Of a DNA stretch of 64,000 nt, positions 33,346-42,326 are shown piece by piece. Numbering within the stretch: the stretch's first letter is position 1; each line of letters opens with the position of its first letter. The stretch comes from Moritella sp. F3. GTDB taxonomy: Bacteria; Pseudomonadota; Gammaproteobacteria; Enterobacterales; Moritellaceae. The position numbers were made by a program, and so were the translations under genes. The DNA lies in NCBI RefSeq assembly GCF_015082335.1, contig NZ_BLRL01000007.1, forward strand, positions 67,235 through 131,234, read 5' to 3'. The notes below the pieces were generated by a model. The model made no database searches and was not told the origin of the DNA. It saw nothing but the letters and a program-made list of their open reading frames with translations.

Positions 33346-34386
33346 TTAGTCATCAAGATTTCGCACAACAGAGTCGGCAATTTTCTTGGCTGTCGCGCTT
33401 GGTACTTCGCCCACAACCACTATCTCAATATCATCGGTGATTTTAGATTGTAAACTAATTTGTCCCGACACACCTAATCCTTGACTCAAACTGCCTGCTT
33501 TCGCGTTGGTATTCACATAAATAGACACATCGACTAAACCATCTGAAAACTGCATATAATCAATAGTTTGACCTATACCAGCAATCTGATGTTTATTACT
33601 CACTATCAATTTAAATCCATCAGGCATCCAAGCTGCTTTCCATTCCGATTTGGTCGGTTCCGGCATTAAGCTTTGTGTTTGCATGGCTGATAACACGGGT
33701 GGCAGCGTGACTGAATTCAATTGTTCTAACCAAGGCGTTACATCAGGAAACTGATACAAAGAAATCGCCATCACTTGGAATACCACTTCACCACTGTCTT
33801 TGATCATATCAATACGCAGCGGTAGGTTCGTGGTTGTGTCGATCCAAATTAAATAGCCAAAACGATATTTATCATTCGGTACCACACGTACGACTTGACT
33901 TAAACGCCCTGTAACACGAGATTTACCGCCCACATAGATAGCTTGATACAAGCTATCATCTAGGGTTAGTTCAGTGGCCATTAAATTAAACAGTAGACCC
34001 GGAATTGCCGTTGAGGCTAAAGAATAGCCGGCCTGCTCAGCTTCAAAGAAACTAGTAATATCGCCACGGCGTAAATATTCACGCGGGTTACCATTTAATG
34101 ACAATAAATGGCCGACAGACACATCATCAATCACCCCGTGGCTGTAACGCATAGGTGTAATTCTTCCGCGCTCAATCTCGACATAAGACAAATCATAATT
34201 AAGCTGTTTAAACGCCATTTTCATGTTGTCTAACAGGTCATCAGCAGATAATTTTGGCGCTACAGCAGTGTTAGTAACAACATTACTATTGACGACATTA
34301 CCACTCGCGGGCGTAGCCTCACTCCAAGCGATAGGGCTAAAGAGTGAAGACAACAATATCCACACACCAACACTTTTCTTGCACAT
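33346..34386 (-). CDS. rseB: Sigma-E factor regulatory protein RseB
   Basis: Periplasmic protein that protects RseA from DegS cleavage and senses mislocalised lipids. The start at 34386 gives 346 residues with a signal peptide (KKSVGVWILLSSLFSPIAWSEA). The N-terminal lipoprotein-carrier-like domain (DLLDNMKMAFKQLNYDLSYVEIERG) and the smaller C-terminal domain (EWKAAWMPDGFKLI to VVGEVPSATAKKIADSVV) follow the family. An upstream in-frame ATG (34446) would overlap rseA and lacks a signal sequence at the N-terminus, so it is rejected. Confidence 0.95.
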   Translation of the reverse strand: MCKKSVGVWILLSSLFSPIAWSEATPASGNVVNSNVVTNTAVAPKLSADDLLDNMKMAFKQLNYDLSYVEIERGRITPMRYSHGVIDDVSVGHLLSLNGNPREYLRRGDITSFFEAEQAGYSLASTAIPGLLFNLMATELTLDDSLYQAIYVGGKSRVTGRLSQVVRVVPNDKYRFGYLIWIDTTTNLPLRIDMIKDSGEVVFQVMAISLYQFPDVTPWLEQLNSVTLPPVLSAMQTQSLMPEPTKSEWKAAWMPDGFKLIVSNKHQIAGIGQTIDYMQFSDGLVDVSIYVNTNAKAGSLSQGLGVSGQISLQSKITDDIEIVVVGEVPSATAKKIADSVVRNLDD

Positions 34387-34399
34387 TACTGGCTCACTA

Positions 34400-34948
34400 T
34401 TATTGCTGGATGCGTTTTTGTAATTGATGATCAAGTACAAATGCATTGATGCGACGTACTTGTTCTACTTTTTCTTCATCGGTAAATTCAGGCTGCACTT
34501 GGCGTGAGTCAGGAGATTCAACACTCAAGCTCACTGGCGATGCAATACCCGCAAATGGCATGACATTTAGTGCCGGTTCAAGCCCTGTTATCGGCGCTTC
34601 AGTATTACTGAATTGCACACCCGTGATAACCATTAACGCAACAGATGCTGCTATCGCAAATTGACCACCAGTTTTTAGCCAAGGCTGAATAACTTTTTGA
34701 TAGAAAGAGCTATCGTTGGCACTTTCTTTTGGCATAACCAATGTCGGTTCTTCAGCAATAGCCGCAGTGATTGCACGAGTAAGGTCTAAATTAACCGTTG
34801 CAGGTGTTTCACCACGCATCACATCACCAATCAAGTGGTAATGCTGCCAACTTGACGATAATGCTTCATCCTGACCTAATTCATCAAGTAAGGCTGCATC
34901 AATATTTTCATTGTCTACGATGGAGGATAAACGTTCTTTTTCTATCAT
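34400..34948 (-). CDS. rseA: Anti-sigma-E factor RseA
   Basis: Single-pass inner-membrane protein that holds sigma-E until DegS and RseP degrade it. The 182 residues show the cytoplasmic sigma-binding part (KERLSSIVDNENIDAALLDEL, WQHYHLIGDVMRGE), a membrane helix (FAIAASVALMVITGVQF) and a periplasmic tail ending in VLDHQLQKRIQQ. It lies 41 bases after rpoE and 13 before rseB. Confidence 0.95.
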   Translation of the reverse strand: MIEKERLSSIVDNENIDAALLDELGQDEALSSSWQHYHLIGDVMRGETPATVNLDLTRAITAAIAEEPTLVMPKESANDSSFYQKVIQPWLKTGGQFAIAASVALMVITGVQFSNTEAPITGLEPALNVMPFAGIASPVSLSVESPDSRQVQPEFTDEEKVEQVRRINAFVLDHQLQKRIQQ

Positions 34949-34989
34949 AATTAATACCTAAATTTACTCGTCCGTAATCTGTGTTTAAC

Positions 34990-35568
34990 TTACTGTTGAA
35001 GTAAGGGTTTCAATTTCACTTCAATCGCTTCACGTGCTCTAAAAATACGTGAGCGAACAGTACCCACTGGGCAGCTCATGACAATACTAATATCGTCATA
35101 ACTCATGCCTTCCATTTCACGTAATGTTATCGCGGTACGTAATTCATCTGGCAGTCCGTCAATAACTGAAAAAATAACTGCTTTCATTTCTTCTGCTAAA
35201 ATAACGCGTTCAGGCGTTGATGATTCACGCATACCGTCATTGCCATCATAGAATTCCGCATCTGCTGCATCAATATCATTTGCAGGTGGTCGTCTACTTT
35301 GTGCAATTAAATAATTTTTCGCGGTGTTACTGGCAATACGATATAACCAAGTATAAAACGCACTATCGCCCCTAAAATTAGGCAATGCACGATAGGCTTT
35401 AATAAATACTTCCTGAGTCACATCGGCAACGTCACCGCTGGCTGATACATAACGTGAGATCAGGTTCGCCACTTTTTGTTGGTATTTAGTCACCAATAAA
35501 TTAAATGCGGCTTTGTCACCGCCTTGGACTCGCTCAACTAATTGCAAGTCCGTTTCTTTTGCACTCAT
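34990..35568 (-). CDS. rpoE: RNA polymerase sigma-E factor
   Basis: ECF sigma factor for envelope stress. The 192 residues match the family: QLVERVQGGDKAAFNLLV, region 2 with DVTQEVFIKAYRALPNFRGDSAFYTWLYRIA, and region 4 with ITLREMEGMSYDDISIVMSCPVGTVRSRIFRARE. A sigma-E-type promoter lies upstream, so the operon is self-activated. It is divergent from nadB, as in E. coli. Confidence 0.98.
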   Translation of the reverse strand: MSAKETDLQLVERVQGGDKAAFNLLVTKYQQKVANLISRYVSASGDVADVTQEVFIKAYRALPNFRGDSAFYTWLYRIASNTAKNYLIAQSRRPPANDIDAADAEFYDGNDGMRESSTPERVILAEEMKAVIFSVIDGLPDELRTAITLREMEGMSYDDISIVMSCPVGTVRSRIFRAREAIEVKLKPLLQQ

Positions 35569-35625
35569 TAGTAACTCATAACCTCTTATTATTCTGATGA
35601 CACTAGTATTACTAATGCGTAATTT

Positions 35626-35652
35626 TCAGACTGCGTTATATAAATAAAGTTC
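35626..35652 (-). promoter_or_regulatory. Sigma-E-dependent promoter of rpoE-rseA-rseB
   Basis: On the minus strand GAACTT (35652-35647) and TCTGA (35630-35626) are separated by 16 bases, matching the sigma-E consensus GGAACTT-N15-GTCTGA except for the first G. It is about 58 bases before the rpoE ATG, the expected place for autoregulation. Confidence 0.8.
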
Positions 35653-35826
35653 GTTTTAACAGCAAATAAAATGCCTAAATGGACTAATTAAATCAAAATA
35701 ACGCTAAATAAATAAAAATACCTTTTTAATGCCCGTGCTTTACAGCTTATAATGCCTTACTTAACATTATATCTTGAAGTAACTTGGGTATAGAGATAAC
35801 AGCATACTACAAATCGAGTGGAAACT

Positions 35827-37431
35827 ATGAGAACAAATGCGGAATACCAAAGCGATGTACTGATTATCGGCAGTGGTGCCGCAGGACTCTCACTGGCATT
35901 GAAACTCGCCGACCACGCAAAAGTGACGGTGTTAAGTAAAAGCGGCTTAACCGAAGGCTCGACGCTTTACGCACAAGGTGGGATTGCGGCGGTATTTGAT
36001 GAAGCCGACAGTATTGAAGGGCATGTCGCCGATACGCTGATTGCTGGCGCCGGCTTATGCGATGAAGATACCGTTAGCTTTACTGCCAGCAGCGCCGCCA
36101 CCAGCTTAAACTGGTTAATTGATAAAGGCGCGCCGTTTGACCAAGTTGCTGACGACAATGGCGAGCAGCAATATCACTTAACAAAAGAAGGTGGTCACAG
36201 CCATCGCCGTATTCTGCATGCTGCAGATGCCACAGGTAAAGCAGTACAAACCACTTTAATCGATAATGTCTCGCAACACCCAAACATCACCTTGATGGAA
36301 CGCTTTAACGCGGTAGACCTGATTTCAACGAAGCAGCTTAATCAAGCAACTAACCGTATTGTCGGTGCTTATGTGTGGAATCGCGAAGCTGAAAAAGTAG
36401 AAGTGATTAAAGCCCGCTTCGTTATACTCGCCACTGGTGGCGCTAGTAAGGTGTATCAATACACCAGTAATCCCGATGTCTCTAGCGGTGATGGTATTGC
36501 TATGGCATGGCGCGCAGGCTGTCGTGTGGCTAATATGGAATTCAATCAATTCCACCCAACCTGTTTATTCCATCCCGATGCGAAAAACTTCTTATTAACG
36601 GAAGCCCTACGTGGTGAAGGCGCCTATTTGCGTCACGCTGACGGCACGCGCTTTATGCCAAACTTTGATGAACGCGCTGAATTAGCACCACGTGATATTG
36701 TCGCCCGAGCCATCGATTTTGAAATGAAGCGTCTCGGCAGTGATTGTGTCTATTTAGATATTAGCCACAAACCCGCTGAATTTATTATTAGTCATTTCCC
36801 AACTATCTATGAACGTTGCTTAAAGTTAGGCATCGATATCACTACTGATCCAATCCCAGCGGTACCTGCTGCCCATTATACCTGTGGTGGCGTAATGACT
36901 GATTTAACAGGTCAAACTGATATGCGTGGCTTATACGCGATTGGTGAAGTGGCTTATACTGGCCTGCATGGCGCAAATCGCTTAGCCAGTAATTCATTAT
37001 TGGAATGCATTGTATTTGCCCATGCTGCGGCAGACGACGTGTTATCAAAATTACATAAAACCCGTAAAGATTACCGCATTCCAGCATGGGATGAGAGTAA
37101 AGTAACCAACTCTGATGAAGAAGTGATTATTCAGCATAATTGGCATGAACTGCGCTTATTCATGTGGGATTACGTCGGTATTGTACGCACGACTAAACGT
37201 CTAGAGCGCGCCCTACGCCGAGTGAATCTGTTACAACAAGAAATTGATGAGTACTACAGCAACTTCCGCGTCAGTAACAACTTATTAGAATTAAGAAACT
37301 TGGTTACAGTGGCAGACCTGATCATTCGCAGTGCTTTAGATCGTAAAGAAAGTCGTGGCTTGCACTATACGTTGGATTACCCAGAGCAGTTCGACGAACC
37401 ACAACCGACTATCTTACAGCCTAAGGTTTAG
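35827..37431 (+). CDS. nadB: L-aspartate oxidase
   Basis: FAD enzyme that oxidises aspartate to iminoaspartate, the first step of NAD synthesis. The dinucleotide-binding motif [16 protein letters not shown] opens the protein; [18 protein letters not shown]-type segment [35 protein letters not shown] and TCGGVMTD are all typical. I use the ATG at 35827 with GAGTGG upstream (534 residues); a GTG three codons earlier at 35818 is possible. It is divergent from rpoE and ends at a clear terminator. Confidence 0.98.
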   Translation: MRTNAEYQSDVLIIGSGAAGLSLALKLADHAKVTVLSKSGLTEGSTLYAQGGIAAVFDEADSIEGHVADTLIAGAGLCDEDTVSFTASSAATSLNWLIDKGAPFDQVADDNGEQQYHLTKEGGHSHRRILHAADATGKAVQTTLIDNVSQHPNITLMERFNAVDLISTKQLNQATNRIVGAYVWNREAEKVEVIKARFVILATGGASKVYQYTSNPDVSSGDGIAMAWRAGCRVANMEFNQFHPTCLFHPDAKNFLLTEALRGEGAYLRHADGTRFMPNFDERAELAPRDIVARAIDFEMKRLGSDCVYLDISHKPAEFIISHFPTIYERCLKLGIDITTDPIPAVPAAHYTCGGVMTDLTGQTDMRGLYAIGEVAYTGLHGANRLASNSLLECIVFAHAAADDVLSKLHKTRKDYRIPAWDESKVTNSDEEVIIQHNWHELRLFMWDYVGIVRTTKRLERALRRVNLLQQEIDEYYSNFRVSNNLLELRNLVTVADLIIRSALDRKESRGLHYTLDYPEQFDEPQPTILQPKV

Positions 37432-37459
37432 TTGATTACTGATCAAAATATCTTTATTA

Positions 37460-37484
37460 AGCAGCTGTTTAGCTGCTTTTTTTT
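37460..37484 (+). terminator. Rho-independent terminator of nadB
   Basis: AGCAGCT (37460-37466), loop GTTT, AGCTGCT (37471-37477), then an eight-T run. Confidence 0.9.
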
Positions 37485-37522
37485 ATTTTTATCTTCAGAG
37501 AAACGTTCTAAATAATCATGCC

Positions 37523-39436
37523 TTAATCATGCTTAGGCGGGGTAAACACGGTTTCAGTCATATCGCTGTGCAATACCGCAATGTTACTCGGCGCACCATT
37601 CTCAGCAAAAGTCACCATGCCAATGCCACTGTGGTTAACGAGACGTTTATCCTTGTCGTTATTGGGCTTGCAACCTCGGATCGTCATGCGCTTACGTTTA
37701 GTGAAAAAGTTCAGTGGTGAATAATAGCCATATAACCAAGCATTAAGCTTATCAAAACAAGATAATAGTTTTTCAGGAAACTGGTTCTTCAAACCACTAC
37801 AGGTAATTTGATATATTTGCGGCCCACCATGACGGAAACGGATCCCTATTTTATAGGCAAACGAGTAATGCACATCACCCGATAAAATAACAAACTGCTG
37901 CGGCGTTTTACGGTGCATAAAAATACTGAGTAAAGTATTCGCCGTGCCAGGATGTGCCATCCAATTTTCTGCATCAACCAATAACGATGCCCCGCACATC
38001 GTGGCAATACGCTGTACCGTTTCGATGATCTTCACACCATACATAGGCGCGGGAGAGACAATAATAACTTTGTCCTGCCCCACTAGCTCATGCTGAAATT
38101 CCATCATCGCTTCCCAATCCATCAACCCTGACGGTTTAGCTAAATTAGATTCACTGCGCCAACGCCTTGTTCGCGTATCTAACACCACTAATTTAGGTGA
38201 TGTCGCCAAGGTATAGTGCCATTGTTCATACTTCAGTAAGGTAGCGATTAGCTCATCTTGCGCCTCCATCGACAATTGCTCGAAATAGTTAGCTAGCGGC
38301 GCTGCTAAATTAGCAAGCATCTGCTGCGGATTATTACCGAGTCCTTGAAACAAGGTATAACCAATGAGGGCATTGCCAATGATGCGTTTTGAAAATGCAT
38401 GGCCATAAGCCGCCTCTTCCCACTTTGCCGTTAAGTTCCAATCATCCGTCACATCATGATCGTCAAAGATCATATACGTTGGTAAGTGCGCCAGCAAACG
38501 ACGGACTTTCGTTAAGCCCGCTTTAAACGCCAATAAGCTATCCCACTCTTTTTGCCAGCGCGTCAAATGCTCCGCACTCAGCCCTCTGACATCACGTGGT
38601 ATCGAGATCTGCTGCCATAATTCAGGAGACCAGGACAGCAGATATAAAGCCATGACTTCACTGACACTGACTAAATGATTTTCTGCCGAAGATGAAGTAA
38701 ATATAGCGTGATTGACATACCAATCATGCAAGGCTGTCTTCGCTGAATATTCGGTTTTAGGTAATAACCCAAGATGACGCTGATACAAATCGACAGGTTG
38801 ATAGCTAATATCTTGACTGCCCGCAATAGCTGCCGCATTAAAAATTTCATTTGGCAAACCTAACAAATTAATGACCTGACTAATCGCGTATAACATAGGC
38901 CCAGCAACGTCATCCACATACACTTGATCACCGCTTAACATCAATAACGATGGACGTTCAGTTGTTGAATTGAAACCTTGTAAACGGGTATCAGCCGCGA
39001 CTAGCGCATCATCACTATGGTGATGCGGTTGGCGACAAGAGCCATGTAAAATGTCAGTAATATTAGGCTTAACAATAAAATTAGGGGTTTTAGACTCTCC
39101 ATAACCAAGTTCTGTGACGGTGCTAAACAGCTCGCCGAATTCAGTATCATGCAGCTGATAGTCAATAGTGATATCTACAGGTAATAATTGCGTGGCACTA
39201 ACATGAATTAAATACTGGTAGGCATGTGAGCCCAGCTTGATAATATGCACTTCATCGTGTGTTAATACACGCGAAAAATCAGCCCCCTTCAAGCTCAAAC
39301 TCAGAACAGATAATGGCTTAGCACTGACAAACCACAAGGTAAAATGTTGTTCATCACAGTGGCGCAATATAGGCCCTGCAATAATAAGCGGTAATAAGTC
39401 AGCACTAGATGTAGGTGTGGAAATTGAGATTGACAT
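37523..39436 (-). CDS. PhoD-like metallophosphatase family protein
   Basis: 637-residue protein of the PhoD-like phosphatase family. Metal-binding motifs are visible in order: LHGSCRQPHHH, LLMLSGDQVYVDD, YMIFDDHDVTDDWN, and VILSGDVHYSFAY. No signal peptide or membrane helix is visible at the N-terminus, unlike secreted PhoD, so a cytoplasmic enzyme is likely. The substrate is unknown; PhoD relatives act on phosphodiesters or monoesters with Ca/Fe. An N-terminal beta-rich part (residues 1 to about 130) precedes the catalytic domain. AAGAG lies upstream of the ATG. It stands alone between the nadB terminator and cptA. Confidence 0.85.
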   Translation of the reverse strand: MSISISTPTSSADLLPLIIAGPILRHCDEQHFTLWFVSAKPLSVLSLSLKGADFSRVLTHDEVHIIKLGSHAYQYLIHVSATQLLPVDITIDYQLHDTEFGELFSTVTELGYGESKTPNFIVKPNITDILHGSCRQPHHHSDDALVAADTRLQGFNSTTERPSLLMLSGDQVYVDDVAGPMLYAISQVINLLGLPNEIFNAAAIAGSQDISYQPVDLYQRHLGLLPKTEYSAKTALHDWYVNHAIFTSSSAENHLVSVSEVMALYLLSWSPELWQQISIPRDVRGLSAEHLTRWQKEWDSLLAFKAGLTKVRRLLAHLPTYMIFDDHDVTDDWNLTAKWEEAAYGHAFSKRIIGNALIGYTLFQGLGNNPQQMLANLAAPLANYFEQLSMEAQDELIATLLKYEQWHYTLATSPKLVVLDTRTRRWRSESNLAKPSGLMDWEAMMEFQHELVGQDKVIIVSPAPMYGVKIIETVQRIATMCGASLLVDAENWMAHPGTANTLLSIFMHRKTPQQFVILSGDVHYSFAYKIGIRFRHGGPQIYQITCSGLKNQFPEKLLSCFDKLNAWLYGYYSPLNFFTKRKRMTIRGCKPNNDKDKRLVNHSGIGMVTFAENGAPSNIAVLHSDMTETVFTPPKHD

Positions 39437-39613
39437 TGTTCGCTCTTAATAAAAATGAGGCTGTTGCAGAAAAATTAACATGATGAAATTTACAGCGTAG
39501 GAATAGAGTGACCAGCAGTTAAACAATTCTTTACACTTCAGGTTAATTCAAAAACCAAACGATGGTGTCGATATAAATATAGCGTTAATTCATTAGCACT
39601 AATATCGTTAACG

Positions 39614-40027
39614 TCAGTTTAATATTTTAATGGTGCGGATTAAACGCCGGTAATCATAATCGTGAATAGCATCACGCATGATATACAACGACTGAGGCTG
39701 CATGTTGCCTTGTTTCACACTACGATAGCTTAAATGAATAAACAGATCAGCGCTCCGCGAACCTTGATGAATAGCAAATAATTCACCATCAACATCAAAC
39801 TGAATATAACCGCTAGTGAAATAGGTAAACGAGGGACGACGTAGCCAATGCTGCCTGCACTGATAGCTGCATAAGGCAATAATGACTACGCTATAAACTA
39901 ATTGCAATGAGATAAGAGTAAGCCAGTTTAATAACAAACCGAGTACCACACTATGTATCACAATACACAGCAACAACCAGTATTTAGACGGGCGTAACGT
40001 GACGCTACACTTTAACTCTTGAGACAA
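39614..40027 (-). CDS. cptA: CptA/YgfX-family membrane protein
   Basis: Small inner-membrane protein of the YgfX family, proposed in E. coli to be a toxin of cytoskeletal proteins paired with SdhE, though that view is debated. The 137 residues have two close membrane helices (YWLLLCIVIHSVVLGLLL, LVYSVVIIALCSYQC) and a soluble C-terminal part. The start is TTG at 40027, inside the end of sdhE, giving a 23-base overlap; no ATG is available before the first helix. The sdhE-cptA order is conserved. Confidence 0.85.
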   Translation of the reverse strand: MSQELKCSVTLRPSKYWLLLCIVIHSVVLGLLLNWLTLISLQLVYSVVIIALCSYQCRQHWLRRPSFTYFTSGYIQFDVDGELFAIHQGSRSADLFIHLSYRSVKQGNMQPQSLYIMRDAIHDYDYRRLIRTIKILN

Positions 40028-40256
40028 TTTTATTCATCATATAAGCTAACTCTGGATCAGCACATTTTTCATGCCCCATCGCCCAAGCAAATAATTCTGG
40101 GTCTTCGCCTGCTAACAAGCGTTGGAAAATTAATTTATCTTCATCTGATAAATCATCATAAGCTTCATCCACAAACGGACGAAATAATACATCGAGTTCC
40201 AGCATGCCGCGACGACAAGCCCAACGCAAACGAGCCTTTGAATCTAACTTAGTCAT
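40005..40256 (-). CDS. sdhE: FAD assembly factor SdhE
   Basis: Small helical protein that promotes covalent flavin attachment to succinate dehydrogenase and fumarate reductase. The 83 residues include the RGxxE motif in RRGMLELDVLF and the conserved DLSDEDKLIFQRLL and DPELFAWAMG. It is divergent from ygfZ, the usual arrangement, and overlaps cptA. Confidence 0.95.
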   Translation of the reverse strand: MTKLDSKARLRWACRRGMLELDVLFRPFVDEAYDDLSDEDKLIFQRLLAGEDPELFAWAMGHEKCADPELAYMMNKIVSRVKV

Positions 40257-40375
40257 TTTTTTCCCTTATCCTGCTATCCATATAATTATTCTACCATAAA
40301 AATAAACAAGATCTTCTAAAGACAAATGCGTGAGTTCACTCTACCATAGAGAAAACCAGCCAGAGAGAGCAAACA

Positions 40376-41362
40376 ATGACGCAATTTAATAAACTGACCC
40401 TAGCATCAACAGATGCATTACCTAATGTGATCGTAAGCGAGTTATCACAGTGGGGATTAATGACTGCAACAGGTGAGCAGCGTTTAAGTTATTTACAAGG
40501 TCAATTGACTTGTGACCTGGTAGGTTTAGAAGATCAACAAACAACTTGGGGTGGCCACTGTGATCCTAAAGGTAAACTGTGGTCGACATTCCAAGTGGCG
40601 AAAAAAGGCAATTCATTTTATTTCATCATGCGTAAAGACGCATTGGCAATCACCCAGCCTGAACTAAAGAAATACGCGGTATTCTCAAAAGTAGAACTTA
40701 CCGATGCTTCCGCATTTTGTACTCTTTATGGCGCAGCCGGTGCACATGCTGAACAATGGTTAAATAAGACATTTTCGCTCACCCTCGGTGAAGATGCAGT
40801 TACCCATTTACCGAATGGTTTTATCATGCGCCTTATCGGTGATACACCTCGTTTCTTAGTATTATTACAAAAAAGCGATGCATCATTACAACAAATTAGC
40901 CAACACTTAGCAGAAGCAGCAACCGATGATGGTTCATTCTGGGATGCGCTTGATATCTTAGCAGCTGCACCGATTGTGAGCGCTGAAATGAGTAACGCAC
41001 AGATCCCACAAGCATTTAACCTACAAGCTTATGATGGTATCAGTTTTAAGAAAGGTTGTTACACAGGACAAGAAACAGTTGCTCGCGCGAAATATCGTGG
41101 TACGAATAAGCGTGCAATGGCTATCTTAACTGGCGCGACTGCGACTGGCGTGAACAGTGGTGATAGCATTGAATTACAACTGGGTGAGAACTGGCGTAGC
41201 AGCGGTAAAGTAAACCTAAGCTACCGCTATAGTGACGGCGTACAAATCATTTCGAGTGTGATGCCAAATAACCTTGAAGCAGATAGCGTGTTTAAAATTA
41301 CCGATAACGAATCAACATTAGCCTTCATGCCATTGCCTTACTCGCTGATTGAAGTTGATTAA
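40376..41362 (+). CDS. ygfZ: Folate-binding tRNA-modifying protein YgfZ
   Basis: GcvT-like protein that binds tetrahydrofolate and supports iron-sulfur enzymes such as MiaB. The 328 residues contain LSYLQGQLTCDL and the signature KKGCYTGQETVARAKYRG with its conserved Cys. GAGAG precedes the ATG. It is divergent from sdhE and followed by a 13-bp stem-loop. Confidence 0.96.
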   Translation: MTQFNKLTLASTDALPNVIVSELSQWGLMTATGEQRLSYLQGQLTCDLVGLEDQQTTWGGHCDPKGKLWSTFQVAKKGNSFYFIMRKDALAITQPELKKYAVFSKVELTDASAFCTLYGAAGAHAEQWLNKTFSLTLGEDAVTHLPNGFIMRLIGDTPRFLVLLQKSDASLQQISQHLAEAATDDGSFWDALDILAAAPIVSAEMSNAQIPQAFNLQAYDGISFKKGCYTGQETVARAKYRGTNKRAMAILTGATATGVNSGDSIELQLGENWRSSGKVNLSYRYSDGVQIISSVMPNNLEADSVFKITDNESTLAFMPLPYSLIEVD

Positions 41363-41387
41363 CGGCATCACAATTACGTCATGATTA

Positions 41388-41420
41388 GTTATCGGCTTAT
41401 CACCTTAATAAGCCGATAAC
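41388..41420 (+). terminator. Perfect 13-bp stem-loop after ygfZ
   Basis: 41388-41400 pairs fully with 41408-41420 around a 7-nt loop. There is no T-run, so termination is probable but not certain. Confidence 0.5.
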
Positions 41421-41494
41421 CTAAGCTCCTCCGTCACCACCGAGATACATTCAATGCTCTCAATTGTAAGACGTTAATATATTAGGACATTATT

Positions 41495-41983
41495 ATGAAT
41501 AACAAGGTCGAATTAATAAGCCCAAAGTATCTCACACTCTGCAAAGAAGCTAAAAAGAGAGACGTAGATAGTGAAGGCATTGCTTTACTGGGCCAATTTT
41601 TAACGCTTAGTAATGGAGTAACAAATACTTGCGCTAACAACCTTAATCAGTTTGAGTTACTTGAAGGTCGGTTTGTTTCAATGCTGATGATTAATGATAA
41701 AGAATCTGCAGCGCCTCACGAGATATCAAGCTTAACGGGTTTAACCAGAGCATCAATCACTTCAACAATAGATTCGCTTGAAAAACGTGGTTTTGCAGTA
41801 CGAGAAGCGTCAAAAACAGATCGACGTTCACTGACGGTAAAATTAACCGCCGAAGGAAAAACCACTTTAGATCAGGCAGTTGCATCTCAACTGGATTGGT
41901 TAGCAAGCTTAACCAGCTCATTAGATGAAGATGAAAAAGCCGCATTCAAATCAATTCTAACCAAGATAAACAATAGCCTGTAA
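41495..41983 (+). CDS. MarR-family transcriptional regulator
   Basis: 162-residue regulator with the MarR winged helix fold: HEISSLTGLTRASITSTIDSLEKRGFAVREASKTDRRSLTVKLTAEG shows the recognition helix and the DR(R)S wing. AGGA precedes the ATG. It heads a small plus-strand cluster with a broken MFS transporter, a carboxymuconolactone decarboxylase-like gene and a frameshifted tautomerase, and a perfect inverted repeat upstream of the transporter may be its operator. MarR proteins usually release DNA on binding phenolic or oxidising compounds. The ligand is unknown. Confidence 0.92.
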   Translation: MNNKVELISPKYLTLCKEAKKRDVDSEGIALLGQFLTLSNGVTNTCANNLNQFELLEGRFVSMLMINDKESAAPHEISSLTGLTRASITSTIDSLEKRGFAVREASKTDRRSLTVKLTAEGKTTLDQAVASQLDWLASLTSSLDEDEKAAFKSILTKINNSL

Positions 41984-42025
41984 GTCATCACCTATAAGTC
42001 ATCTAACATCCTATCGTGTAAAGAG

Positions 42026-42057
42026 TGAAACAGTATGACTAAAAGTAAACTGTTTCA
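42026..42057 (+). repeat. Stem-loop after the MarR gene
   Basis: TGAAACAGT (42026-42034) and ACTGTTTCA (42049-42057) form a 9-bp stem with a 14-nt loop 43 bases after the marR-like stop. There is no T-run; it may be a terminator or an operator half-site pair. Confidence 0.4.
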
Positions 42058-42129
42058 TTATGTGTTCAACACTTTGATTTTAAAGGTAATAACACGTTAC
42101 CAGGCTAACAACTTTCAGATTAACGCATT

Positions 42130-42139
42130 CCCCCCCCCC
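42130..42139. repeat. Ten-cytosine homopolymer
   Basis: C10 tract in a non-coding, AT-rich gap between the MarR gene and the MFS remnant. The gap 41984-42326 otherwise holds two inverted repeats and no credible gene. Confidence 0.9.
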
Positions 42140-42244
42140 TTTATTGGTACAAAAAACCAAATAACTTCCTATTTTAAACATATTTATTTGTTATTCATAT
42201 TATCACTCTATAACGCTGGACTTTACAATTCACGATATGCAATA

Positions 42245-42274
42245 GTCATATAGTACGATAGCGTACTATATGAC
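42245..42274. promoter_or_regulatory. Perfect 13-bp inverted repeat, likely operator
   Basis: 42245-42257 is the exact reverse complement of 42262-42274 with a 4-bp centre; the arms read GTCATATAGTACG and its complement. It lies 53 bases before the ATG of the MFS remnant and 260 bases after the MarR gene. The length and symmetry fit a dimer-binding regulator site. MarR as the binder is inference. Confidence 0.55.
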
Positions 42275-42326
42275 CAGGTACATTTAAGCGATGAATTAGA
42301 TCTCAAATGGATATTAGGGGAATATA

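Noticed and set aside
34386..34446. Longer RseB start overlapping rseA
   Set aside because: The extension hides the signal peptide behind 20 residues and overlaps the rseA coding end; the ATG at 34386 starts the signal peptide directly.
40290..40351. Repeated TCTACCATA motif between sdhE and ygfZ
   Set aside because: Two 9-base copies 50 bases apart are suggestive of an operator, but too short to claim without comparison to relatives.
42035..42253. 72-residue plus-strand frame after the MarR gene
   Set aside because: It runs through the C10 tract and two inverted repeats, has only a poor ribosome binding site and an unremarkable composition.
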